A stretch of 20,816 nt of DNA from Candidatus Shikimatogenerans bostrichidophilus (GCA_029851325.1 CP099830.1:168566-189381), one strand, 5' to 3'. Shown: positions 1 to 7,614, counted from the first letter of the stretch. Numbers and translations are program-made. Notes: generated by a model from the sequence alone, not told the origin.

Positions 1-1298
1 ATATTAAAAAATTATCTAATATAAATTTATTTAAAAATTCTTTATTTATAGGATTTTTTGTAGTTTATTTTAATTTATCTAAAAAATATTCAAAATTATT
101 TTTAAAAAAAAAATTTAAAAATAAAAATGTTTTTTTATTAAATTATTATTTATTTAAAATAGGAATACAAATAGGTATCAAAAAAAAATATAGATATAAT
201 TTAAATTTAAAAAATAAACAAAAACTAGCTAAAAATTATAAAATTATAAATGGTAATTTAGGTATAGTATTAGGAATAATTAGTAGTAGTATAAATTATA
301 AAATAGGAATATTTTATAGTCATTATCCAATTACTCCATCTATAACTATAACTAAATATTTAATAAAAAATAAAAAATATATAAATTTAAAAATATTTAA
401 TGCAGAAGACGAGATAAGTGCTATATGTACTTCTATTGGGGCATCTATAAATAAAAATAAATTAGGAATTACAGCAACATCAGGACCAGGGATGTCGTTA
501 TTACAAGAATCTTTAGGTTTTGCTGTAGTATTAGAAATACCATTATTAATAATTAATGTACAAAGAGTTGGTCCTTCTACAGGATTTCCTACTAAATTAG
601 AACAATCAGATTTAATGCAAGCTATATATGGTAGACATGGAGAAGCTCCTATACCAGTTTTTTCAATTAATAATATTAATAATACTATACATATAATATA
701 TAATATAATAAAAATATCTTTAAAATTAATGACTCCTATAATAGTTTTAAGTGATATTTATATTGCTAATAATTTATCTTTATGGAATAAAAAAAAATAT
801 AAAAAATTAAAAAATAAAAAAATAGAAAAAAAATATGTTATTAACCCAAATAAATTTAAATGTTTGGGAGGATTAGTAAAAAATATAGATAAACATTATA
901 AAATTATAAAAAAAAGACAAAATAAAATTAATTTAATACTAAAAAATTATATAAATATTACATATATACTAATAGGAAATAAAACTGGTAATGTTTTAGT
1001 GATTAGTTGGGGCTCTACTTATGAAATAATTAAAGAATCAATTAGTTTTTTAATTAAAAAAAAATATAAAATAGGATATTTACATTTAATATGTTTATAT
1101 CCATTACCATCTAATGTAATAGAAAAAACTAGTAAAAAATATAGTAAAATTATAATATTTGAATTAAATAATAAACAACTATTTTATATTATAAAAAGTT
1201 ATTGTCAAATAAATATAAAAATATATAATATAAATAAAATGACAGGGAGCCCTTTTACTAAATTAGAAATTATAAATAATATAAAAAAAATATTATAA
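1..1298 (+). CDS. korA: 2-oxoacid (2-oxoglutarate) : ferredoxin oxidoreductase, fused gamma-alpha subunit, 5'-truncated by window edge
   Basis: The frame is open from base 3 to the TAA at 1296-1298, about 431 codons, and no start is visible, so the N-terminus lies outside the window. An ATG at 492 is internal: conserved KorA sequence precedes it, including YSHYPITPS and an AEDEISA block. After it come TSGPGMSLLQES, QRVGPSTG, TKLEQSDL and YGRHGEAP, all hallmarks of the pyrimidine-binding alpha domain of 2-oxoacid:acceptor oxidoreductases. Residues before YSHYPITPS fit the end of the gamma domain, as in the Bacteroidota fused form. With KorB, the complex oxidatively decarboxylates a 2-oxoacid to acyl-CoA and reduces ferredoxin; substrate preference (2-oxoglutarate or pyruvate) cannot be read here. 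After SDIYIAN the protein seems to lack a stretch of roughly 50 residues found in free-living relatives. korB is not visible downstream. The last six bases overlap convergent dnaB. Confidence 0.9.
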   Translation, partial: IKKLSNINLFKNSLFIGFFVVYFNLSKKYSKLFLKKKFKNKNVFLLNYYLFKIGIQIGIKKKYRYNLNLKNKQKLAKNYKIINGNLGIVLGIISSSINYKIGIFYSHYPITPSITITKYLIKNKKYINLKIFNAEDEISAICTSIGASINKNKLGITATSGPGMSLLQESLGFAVVLEIPLLIINVQRVGPSTGFPTKLEQSDLMQAIYGRHGEAPIPVFSINNINNTIHIIYNIIKISLKLMTPIIVLSDIYIANNLSLWNKKKYKKLKNKKIEKKYVINPNKFKCLGGLVKNIDKHYKIIKKRQNKINLILKNYINITYILIGNKTGNVLVISWGSTYEIIKESISFLIKKKYKIGYLHLICLYPLPSNVIEKTSKKYSKIIIFELNNKQLFYIIKSYCQINIKIYNINKMTGSPFTKLEIINNIKKIL

Positions 1299-2618
1299 GT
1301 TTTTAAATTTAGCTTGTGTTTTTATAAATTTTAATTTTATATTACCTAATTTCCCATTTCTATGCTTAGCTATAATAACTTCTGCTTGTCCTTCACATAA
1401 TGTAGTATAATCATTGTCCCAATATTTAAAACCGTAATAATCTGGTCTATATAATAATAATACTATATCTGCATCTTGTTCTATAGCTCCAGACTCTCTT
1501 AAATCAGACAACATAGGTCTTTTATATCCACCTCTAATTTCTACAGCTCTAGATAGTTGAGATATAGCAATTATAGGAATTTTAAATTCTTTAGCAATAT
1601 ATTTAATATTTCTAGATATAGTAGAAATTTCTTGTTCTCTATTTTTAATTTTTATATCGTTAACATTTATTAATTGTAAGTAGTCTATTATAATAAGTTT
1701 AACATTATGTTTGTAAATTAATTTTCTACATTTATTTTTTAAATCTATTAATGATAAATATGGAGAGTCGTCAATATATAAAGGATATCTTTTTATAGTT
1801 TTTATTTTTTTTTTAAATATTTTTAAATCTTTTTGGTTTAAATTTCTTGTATTTAATTTTTCATAACTTATTTTTGTTTCCAAAGTTATTAATCTAGAAA
1901 TAATTTGATAATAAGACATTTCTAAAGAAAATAATCCTATTGGTATATTTTTTTTTATAATATTTATAATTAAAGATAAAGCAAAAGAAGTCTTTCCCAT
2001 ACCTGGTCTAGATGCTATTATAATTAAATCTGATTTTTGTAATCCTAATATTATATTATCTAACTTATTAAATCCTGTAGGAATATATAAAAGACTTTTA
2101 TTATTTATCTTTTTTATAGTTTTAGGTATTAAATGTTTAATTGATCTTAAATTATTTTTTATATATTTAATATATATATCGTCAATATTTATTTGTATAT
2201 AATTCAATAAATCTAATGTATTAATATTTTCCTTATATATTCTATTAATAATTGTAATGGATAATTTAATTAATTTTCTTAAAATAAATTTTTCTATTAA
2301 TATTTTAACATATTTTTCAATTTTATTAAAATTGGTATTATTATTTATTATATATGATATATATATTTCACCTCCTATAACATTTAATACATTATCTTTT
2401 TTTAATTCAGATATTAAAGTTAAAAAGTCAATCTTATTATATTCATAGAACAACTTTTTAATATATTTAAAAAGAATTTTATTTTTTTTTCTATAAAAAA
2501 ATTCTGGTTTTAAAATATCTATAACTTGTTCTAAACTTTTTTTATTTATAATTATAGATCCTAATACTGCTTCTTCTAATTTTATAGAATTAGGAGATTG
2601 TTTTTGTAAGTTTATAAT
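1293..2618 (-). CDS. dnaB: Replicative DNA helicase DnaB
   Basis: Hexameric helicase that unwinds the replication fork and binds primase DnaG. Numbering from the ATT proposed as start at 2618-2616, the N-terminal domain begins with IINLQKQSPNSIKLEEAVLG, followed by the DILKPEFFYR block typical of DnaB. The RecA-like domain has Walker A SRPGMGKT (about 203-210), FSLEMS, Walker B IIIDYLQLI (about 309-317), QLSRAVEIRGG, DLRESGAIEQDAD and the arginine-finger region AKHRNGKLG. The length of about 441 aa is near the family norm. The frame is open from 2657 (TAA at 2660-2658) but contains no ATG or GTG upstream of the conserved region; the first TTG, at 2453, would delete about 55 conserved residues. 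An ATT or ATA start is therefore likely, and its exact position is uncertain. The gene lies 50 bases downstream of pheT in the same direction. No Shine-Dalgarno is seen. Its TAA overlaps the 3' end of korA. Confidence 0.93.
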   Translation of the reverse strand: MINLQKQSPNSIKLEEAVLGSIIINKKSLEQVIDILKPEFFYRKKNKILFKYIKKLFYEYNKIDFLTLISELKKDNVLNVIGGEIYISYIINNNTNFNKIEKYVKILIEKFILRKLIKLSITIINRIYKENINTLDLLNYIQINIDDIYIKYIKNNLRSIKHLIPKTIKKINNKSLLYIPTGFNKLDNIILGLQKSDLIIIASRPGMGKTSFALSLIINIIKKNIPIGLFSLEMSYYQIISRLITLETKISYEKLNTRNLNQKDLKIFKKKIKTIKRYPLYIDDSPYLSLIDLKNKCRKLIYKHNVKLIIIDYLQLINVNDIKIKNREQEISTISRNIKYIAKEFKIPIIAISQLSRAVEIRGGYKRPMLSDLRESGAIEQDADIVLLLYRPDYYGFKYWDNDYTTLCEGQAEVIIAKHRNGKLGNIKLKFIKTQAKFKNL

Positions 2619-2668
2619 AAAAAAAAATTGTTTATATAAAAAAATATATATATTTATTTATTAATTTA

Positions 2669-4864
2669 TTAATTAATTTCTTTTAATTTCGCTCCTAATT
2701 TTTTATAAAAAATATTTATTAAATTTCTTAATAAATTATTTATAGTTTTTTTACTAATACCAACTTTGTTTTTAATTATAAATCTAAAAGTATAAGATTT
2801 TTTATTAATAGGTAAATTTTTATTATAAATATCAAACAATTTTAATTTAATTAATTTGTTTTTTAATTTTTTTTTTGATAATTTATAAAAATTATCATAG
2901 TATATATCTTTATTTACTATAAAAGTAAGGTCTTTATTTATATATTGATATTTACTATATTTTTTATATTTAATTCTTTTTTTTTTTCTTAATATTTTTA
3001 TAATTGTTTTTATATTAATTCTAGAAGTAAAAATAAATTGATTTATTTTTAAAATTTTTATTTTATTTATTCTTATAATTTTTTTTTTTTTATAAAAAAT
3101 AATAATTTCTATATTTTTTTTGTTATTAATAAAAATTTTTTTTTTATAGTGTTTTATACCTATTTTTTCTAAAATTAAAATTATAATATTATAAAGTTTA
3201 TATAGATCATTGATATAATTTATTGTGTTTTTTTTTGTAATTGAAATAACTAAATATTTTTTTCCTTTAATTTTATTTTTTTTATTAATAAAATAACAAT
3301 TACTAATTTCAAAAAACTTTAAAGAATATTTTTTTCTATTAATATTATACAATATGTTATTAATAAGGGAATCGTCCAATTTATTTCTTAAATAGAAATT
3401 ATGTTTTATTCTAATATTTCTTTTTTTATTAAAATTTATTTTTTTTAAATAAATAAAAGGTGTATTTATAACTTCATACATCCCATAATTTATTAAAAAA
3501 TTAATTATAGTTTGTTCAATTTTATAATAATATGTATTATTTTTTTTAAATAATAATGGGATATTGTTTTTATAATTATTTATCTTGTTTATATTTAAAA
3601 TCTTTATTATCTCATTAAGAATGTCAATCTTGTCTTTTATATAAATATTATTGTTTGTGTTTATTTTTATTAAATATTTATTTTTTTTTATTAATTTATA
3701 ATTTAAACTTTTTAATATTTTTAATATATAATTTTTCTTAATTTTTATACCAATAAATTCATAAATATAATTATATTTTAATGTAATTAATTTATTTTTT
3801 TCTTTAATATTATTAAAAGTATATATTTCTTTAATATTATTTTTAAATAAATATTTAAGTTTATTAATAACATATTTTAAATTATATATATTAATTTTGT
3901 TTTTATAAAGATTAGACGAAAATGTATTTATTTTATTTATATAAGAACATTTTAAAACGTCATATCTGTTATATATTGTTATTAATAATAAATAGTTTTT
4001 AGCATTATTAATATTATAATTATATTTATTTATTATTCCATATAAACTAATAGGAGACAAATTATTATATATTAAAATATCTTTGTGTGTTTTTTTTAAT
4101 TTTATAAATTTTTCTTTTTTAAAATAGAAATTTCTATTTTCTTTATTTTCTTTTATAATTAAATTATTTATTTTATCTATATTAAATATTTGTATAGGTA
4201 CACCAGTTTCTTTCATAATAATGTTAATTGCATTATTTATATAATTTTTTATATCTAAATCATTAGATAAAATAATTTTATTAATTTCTTTATAACTAGA
4301 TTTTTTTATAGTATTTTTAATATAAAAAGCTTTAAAAAAACAAATTCTTTTTTTGTTATATAATATTGGAATTTTAAAATTGTATTTATTGATATTATTT
4401 ATTTCTTTTTTTTTTTTAAATTTATATAATTTTATTATATATCCTTTATACCTAAGATAAAATATTATATTTTTAAATAAATTAATATAATAAGATAAAT
4501 AATTAATATTAGGAGTAAATTTAGAATTTATTATATAGTCTATACTATAACTACTACCTACTATATTATATTTCCCATTTTTTTTTTCAATTAATATTTT
4601 AGTATTTTTTTTAAGATAAAAATTATTATAAATAAATTTTTTATTTTTATTTTTTTTTATTAAAAAGAAATACTTTCTTTTACTTTTATAAATATGTAAA
4701 ATATTATACTTTTTAATTTTTTTATAATTATTTATATATTTTATTGGATAGACTTTTTTAATAGATATTATTTCTATCCCTAAATAATTAAAAATATTAT
4801 AAATTTTTTTATAACTAAAATTAAAATTTATAAATTTTTTTATCCAACTTAATAATATTTTCAT
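2669..4864 (-). CDS. pheT: Phenylalanyl-tRNA synthetase beta subunit
   Basis: Beta chain of the heterotetrameric synthetase that charges tRNA-Phe; the catalytic alpha chain PheS is not in the window. The start MKILLSWIKKFI matches the usual PheT opening (MKISYNWLKEY-type). The B3/B4 region is marked by MKETGVPIQIFNIDKI (about 218-233). The C-terminal ferredoxin-fold anticodon-binding domain covers roughly the last 95 residues: KDLTFIVNKD, LKLFDIYNKN, KKSYTFRF and KLGAKLKEIN at the very end. At 731 aa it is shorter than typical bacterial PheT (about 800). The B3/B4 editing-domain signatures are poorly kept: the AGIMGG-like position reads YGIINK and the RFERG-like position reads LYKNK, so tRNA editing may be lost (inference). 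It lies downstream of dnaG; if the dnaG C-terminus really runs to 4874, the spacing is only 9 bases. The stop is TAA. Confidence 0.93.
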   Translation of the reverse strand: MKILLSWIKKFINFNFSYKKIYNIFNYLGIEIISIKKVYPIKYINNYKKIKKYNILHIYKSKRKYFFLIKKNKNKKFIYNNFYLKKNTKILIEKKNGKYNIVGSSYSIDYIINSKFTPNINYLSYYINLFKNIIFYLRYKGYIIKLYKFKKKKEINNINKYNFKIPILYNKKRICFFKAFYIKNTIKKSSYKEINKIILSNDLDIKNYINNAINIIMKETGVPIQIFNIDKINNLIIKENKENRNFYFKKEKFIKLKKTHKDILIYNNLSPISLYGIINKYNYNINNAKNYLLLITIYNRYDVLKCSYINKINTFSSNLYKNKINIYNLKYVINKLKYLFKNNIKEIYTFNNIKEKNKLITLKYNYIYEFIGIKIKKNYILKILKSLNYKLIKKNKYLIKINTNNNIYIKDKIDILNEIIKILNINKINNYKNNIPLLFKKNNTYYYKIEQTIINFLINYGMYEVINTPFIYLKKINFNKKRNIRIKHNFYLRNKLDDSLINNILYNINRKKYSLKFFEISNCYFINKKNKIKGKKYLVISITKKNTINYINDLYKLYNIIILILEKIGIKHYKKKIFINNKKNIEIIIFYKKKKIIRINKIKILKINQFIFTSRINIKTIIKILRKKKRIKYKKYSKYQYINKDLTFIVNKDIYYDNFYKLSKKKLKNKLIKLKLFDIYNKNLPINKKSYTFRFIIKNKVGISKKTINNLLRNLINIFYKKLGAKLKEIN

Positions 4865-4873
4865 ATTTTATAT

Positions 4874-4990
4874 TTAATTTTTAATATTCATAAGTATTAT
4901 AAAAATTTTATATGTTTCTTTTTTATATTTTATTAAAAGATATTCTTTTTTAATATAAATTGTTATTTTACTTTTGTTTATATTAATCAA
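4874..4990 (-). pseudogene. dnaG: Possible last part of dnaG in a third frame (fragment 3)
   Basis: Following the TGA of the previous fragment, a different frame (open from just upstream, read here from TTG at 4990) runs about 38 codons to TAA at 4876-4874: LININ, KSKITIYIKKEYLLIKY, then KKETYKIFIILMNIKN. The hydrophobic/basic pattern resembles the final helix of flavobacterial DnaG (alternating leucine/isoleucine with a K-rich segment). It ends 9 bases before the pheT start, a spacing like that between other genes here. Joining it to fragment 2 needs a -1 shift somewhere in 4987-5002, where there is no long homopolymer. The evidence is weaker than for fragment 2: 38 stop-free codons could occur by chance at about the few-percent level. 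Confidence 0.4.
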
Positions 4991-5219
4991 TATAAATAAT
5001 ATTTATATTTTAATATTATTTCATTAATATCTCTAAATATTTTTTTATTAGAAATATTTTTTAATTTTTTTTTATAATTAATTTCTTTATAAATAGTTTT
5101 TTCTTTTAACTTTTTTTTTATAGTATCTAATAATAAATAATCTTTTTCTGTTAAAAACAGTATCTTATATTTATTTAAGGCTTTTAAAACATAATTAAAA
5201 ATTTTTTTTATGTTAATTA
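4987..5219 (-). pseudogene. dnaG: Probable continuation of dnaG C-terminal domain in the -1 frame after the 21-A tract (fragment 2)
   Basis: If the mRNA tract at 5240-5220 is read as 22 or 19 A instead of 21, translation bypasses the TAA at 5219-5217 and continues for about 77 sense codons to a TGA at 4989-4987. The peptide includes IKKIFNYVLKALNKYKIL, then LTEKDYLLLDTIKKKL, and ends in NKKIFRDINEIILKYKYY. The layout fits the helicase-binding end of Bacteroidota primases (YII-ELE, later Y-LS-W). So long a stop-free frame is unlikely by chance in such A+T-rich DNA, where roughly one codon in ten is a stop. The frame has no ATG, so it is not a separate gene. The frame and its stop are seen directly; assignment to dnaG is inference from position, directness of continuation and general resemblance. 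It could be an assembly error, a slippage-rescued gene or true decay. Confidence 0.6.
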
Positions 5220-6662
5220 TTTTTTTTTTTTTTTTTTTTTAAGTATAAAAATATAGTTAATAAAATGTTTAAATTTTTTAATAAAAATAATTAATAATTC
5301 TTTATTCTTTTTAATTAAAAAATTAATATTTATAATATTTTTTTTTTTAATATTTTTTGTGTTTTTTTTAATTTTATTATTATCTACATTATTTTTTTCT
5401 TTTAATATTTCTTCATATATATTACTTTTTTTTATATTAAATTCTTTAATTAGTTCTTGGATATAAAATTCTTTAATTAATCCATTTTCAATATTTTGTA
5501 TATTATTTAAAATTTTTTTTATAAAAGTATATTTTTTATATGGATTTCCATTATTTAATAATTTTTTAAATTTTTTTTGTTGTAACTTTATAAAGGTTAC
5601 GCTTTTTTTTTTAAAATATAAATTAAAATTTATATTAAATTTTTTTTTAGATAGTATAAAAGTATTTGGATCTTTGTTTTTAGGAAATAAAAAATATCTT
5701 ATATTTACATTGTTTTGAAGGAATATATTTATATTTTTAATAGCTGCATTAATTCCAGTATCATCCCCATCAAATAATAGAATGACATTATTTGTGTATT
5801 TTTTTATTAAATTTATCTGTATTTTATTAATATATGTCCCTAAAGGAGATATAACATTTTTAATTTTATTTTGATATAATGATAATAAATCCATATATCC
5901 TTCTACAATATAACATAGTTTTTTTTTTAAAATATATGTTTTAGCTTCATATAAACCATATAAATTTTCACTTTTATTATATATTAAATTATTTGGTGAA
6001 TTTATATATTTATTTTTAAAATAAGTATTTAAGGTTCTACCTCCAAATCCTATTATATTACCTTCTAAATTTTTTATAGGAAACATAATTCTATTTTTAA
6101 ATAAATAAAAAAAATTTTTTTTTATTTTAGTAAATAATCCAATATTTTTTAAAATAAAATTATTATAATAAATTTTTTTATGAGTTAAAAAATCTAATGG
6201 GTAAAAATTTGGAGAATATCCTAAAGAAAAAATTTTAATTATTTTCTTTTTTATGCCTCTGTTTTTTAAAAACTGTAAAGCTACTTTATTTTTATTTAAT
6301 AAATTTTTATAATATTTATTAAAAATTTTTAATATTTTATATAGATAAAAAATTTTTTTTTTCCTTTTTTCTACTATTGGGTTTGGTGTATAATTTATAA
6401 ATTGATTTTTATTATATTTATTTTTTAAATATTTTATAGTTTCTATATAATTTAAATTTAAATAATACATTACAAAATTTATTACGTTTCCACTTTTCCC
6501 ACTACTAAAATCTTTCCATATATTTTTTTTAGGGCAAACCATTAAAGAAGGAAATCTTTCTTTTTTAAAAGGACTAAAACCTCTATAATTATTACCACAT
6601 TTTTCAAGTTTCACAAAACTACTAATAGTTGTTAATAAATCAAATTTTGTTCTATAAGTCAT
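5217..6662 (-). CDS. dnaG: DNA primase DnaG, uninterrupted 481-codon part
   Basis: Makes RNA primers at the replication fork and docks on DnaB through its C-terminal domain. The N-terminal zinc-finger fold is recognisable (NYRGFSPFKKERFPS to DFSSGKSGN, about 25-59), but all four usual Cys/His ligands are replaced (SPFK and DFSS instead of CPFH and CFGC); I recall the same change in flavobacterial primases. The RNA polymerase core has LGYSPNF, RIMFPIKN, GFGGRT, YINSPNN and LYGLYEAK. The TOPRIM domain has EGYMD (254-258) and DGDDTG (298-303), with catalytic acidic residues intact. The frame ends KKKKKKK-TAA, where the seven Lys codons are one uninterrupted 21-A tract in the mRNA (5240-5220). 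Bacteroidota DnaG is usually about 600 aa or more. The missing helicase-binding C-terminus appears in other frames downstream, so this entry is probably not the full gene. The ATG at 6662 is the only good start. Confidence 0.93.
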   Translation of the reverse strand: MTYRTKFDLLTTISSFVKLEKCGNNYRGFSPFKKERFPSLMVCPKKNIWKDFSSGKSGNVINFVMYYLNLNYIETIKYLKNKYNKNQFINYTPNPIVEKRKKKIFYLYKILKIFNKYYKNLLNKNKVALQFLKNRGIKKKIIKIFSLGYSPNFYPLDFLTHKKIYYNNFILKNIGLFTKIKKNFFYLFKNRIMFPIKNLEGNIIGFGGRTLNTYFKNKYINSPNNLIYNKSENLYGLYEAKTYILKKKLCYIVEGYMDLLSLYQNKIKNVISPLGTYINKIQINLIKKYTNNVILLFDGDDTGINAAIKNINIFLQNNVNIRYFLFPKNKDPNTFILSKKKFNINFNLYFKKKSVTFIKLQQKKFKKLLNNGNPYKKYTFIKKILNNIQNIENGLIKEFYIQELIKEFNIKKSNIYEEILKEKNNVDNNKIKKNTKNIKKKNIININFLIKKNKELLIIFIKKFKHFINYIFILKKKKKKK

Positions 6663-6724
6663 TTTCCTTTTTTTTATAATTAATAATTATAAATTTAATA
6701 AAAAAAATTAAACTTATATATATA
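6663..6724. promoter_or_regulatory. Divergent promoter region between dnaG and the dapA-like gene, with a 21-bp palindrome
   Basis: This 62-base spacer separates the starts of the dnaG-pheT-dnaB cluster (minus strand) and the dapA-rpoZ-aroB-gyrA-rplS cluster (plus strand), so both promoters should lie in or near it. At 6673-6693 there is a perfect inverted repeat with 10-base arms TTTATAATTA / TAATTATAAA and a one-base centre. Its TATAAT on each strand could serve as a -10-like element in either direction. No Bacteroidota -7/-33 consensus can be assigned with confidence. In DNA this A+T-rich a palindrome of this length may still be chance. Confidence 0.4.
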
Positions 6725-7603
6725 ATGAAAAAAATTAAAATTTATATACCATTAATAACACCATTTGATAAAGATTTAAACATAGATTATTTATCTTTAG
6801 AAAAATTGATTTTATATATAATAAATTTAGAAAATATAGATAGTATAATTTTATTTGATAAAATTTCAGAATATTATTCTTTTACTGTTAATGAATACAT
6901 AGATATAATAAATTGTATTATAAATAATAATAAAAGTAAAATTAAAATTATTATAAAAATTAACAATATATATAATTATAAAGATTTAATTAATATAATA
7001 GATTTAAAATATTATAAAAATATAAATTTAATTATGTTAGATTATCCAAATATAGATAATAAATATAAAAAAGATATTATAACAAATTATAATAATTTAT
7101 TTAAAAATTATCGATATTTATCTTTTTACCTTTATTTAAATAATAAAAAGTATATAGATGAAAATATTCTTTTAGAAATAAAAAATTCAAATAAAAATTT
7201 TATAGGGATTATCAATAAAACAGATTATAGATTTAAAAATTATACTTTAATAAATAGTTTATCTATTATAATTTATAATGATTTATTTTTTTATAAATTT
7301 ATTAATTTTAAACCTTATGGTATAATATCCCCGTTATTTTTGTTATTATTTAATTATATTTATAATAATATAATTTTAAATATAAATAACAATAAATTAT
7401 TTATATATGATAAAAATTACTATAGATTTATAAAATTTATAAATATTTTATATAAAAAAATATATACAATTTCAGGAATAAAATTTCTTTTAGATTCTAT
7501 GAATTTATGTAAATTTTATGTAAAATATCCAATTAATAATATAAATGAAATTTTAGAATATCAAGAAATAAAAAAAATTTTTAATAAAATTATATTTACA
7601 TAA
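6725..7603 (+). CDS. dapA: DapA-like protein (4-hydroxy-tetrahydrodipicolinate synthase family) with eroded active site
   Basis: DapA condenses pyruvate with aspartate semialdehyde in lysine/diaminopimelate synthesis. Similarity is recognisable at both ends: IPLITPFDKDLNIDYLSLEKL matches the family opening (ALVTPF..D..ID). Near the C-terminus, SGIKFLLDSMNLCKFYVKYPI matches the flavobacterial NPAGIKALL-SLGI-...-RLP block, and PYGIISP fits the usual GVIS. The length (292 aa) is normal. The active site is poorly kept: where the family has GTT(A/G)E(S), which supplies the catalytic threonines, this protein reads FDKISE. The GIKEASG block carrying the Schiff-base lysine reads GIINKTD, so the lysine may be shifted by a residue. 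The gene may be a near-dead relic or have changed function, yet its frame is intact over 292 codons. It is first in the plus-strand cluster, 11 bases before rpoZ. N-acetylneuraminate lyase-type members share the fold and cannot be fully excluded. Confidence 0.72.
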   Translation: MKKIKIYIPLITPFDKDLNIDYLSLEKLILYIINLENIDSIILFDKISEYYSFTVNEYIDIINCIINNNKSKIKIIIKINNIYNYKDLINIIDLKYYKNINLIMLDYPNIDNKYKKDIITNYNNLFKNYRYLSFYLYLNNKKYIDENILLEIKNSNKNFIGIINKTDYRFKNYTLINSLSIIIYNDLFFYKFINFKPYGIISPLFLLLFNYIYNNIILNINNNKLFIYDKNYYRFIKFINILYKKIYTISGIKFLLDSMNLCKFYVKYPINNINEILEYQEIKKIFNKIIFT

Positions 7604-7614
7604 ATTTTTTATTT

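Noticed and set aside
492..1298. A complete 268-codon gene starting at ATG 492
   Set aside because: The same frame is open upstream to the window edge and encodes conserved KorA motifs, so 492 is an internal Met.
1293..2453. dnaB beginning at TTG 2453
   Set aside because: It would remove the conserved start of the DnaB N-terminal domain that is clearly encoded in the same frame up to 2618.
4987..4989. TGA read as Trp, extending the dnaG fragment
   Set aside because: It would add only Trp-Leu-Ile before a TAA, Trp is encoded by TGG elsewhere, and no other in-frame TGA is seen.
4865..5216. A tRNA or small RNA in the 350-base spacer between pheT and dnaG
   Set aside because: No G+C-bearing cloverleaf arms or GTTC-like T-loop are visible; the stretch looks coding (dnaG continuation).
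5220..5240. T21 run as a plus-strand terminator
   Set aside because: No hairpin precedes it and no plus-strand gene ends there; it is the poly-Lys tract of dnaG on the minus strand.
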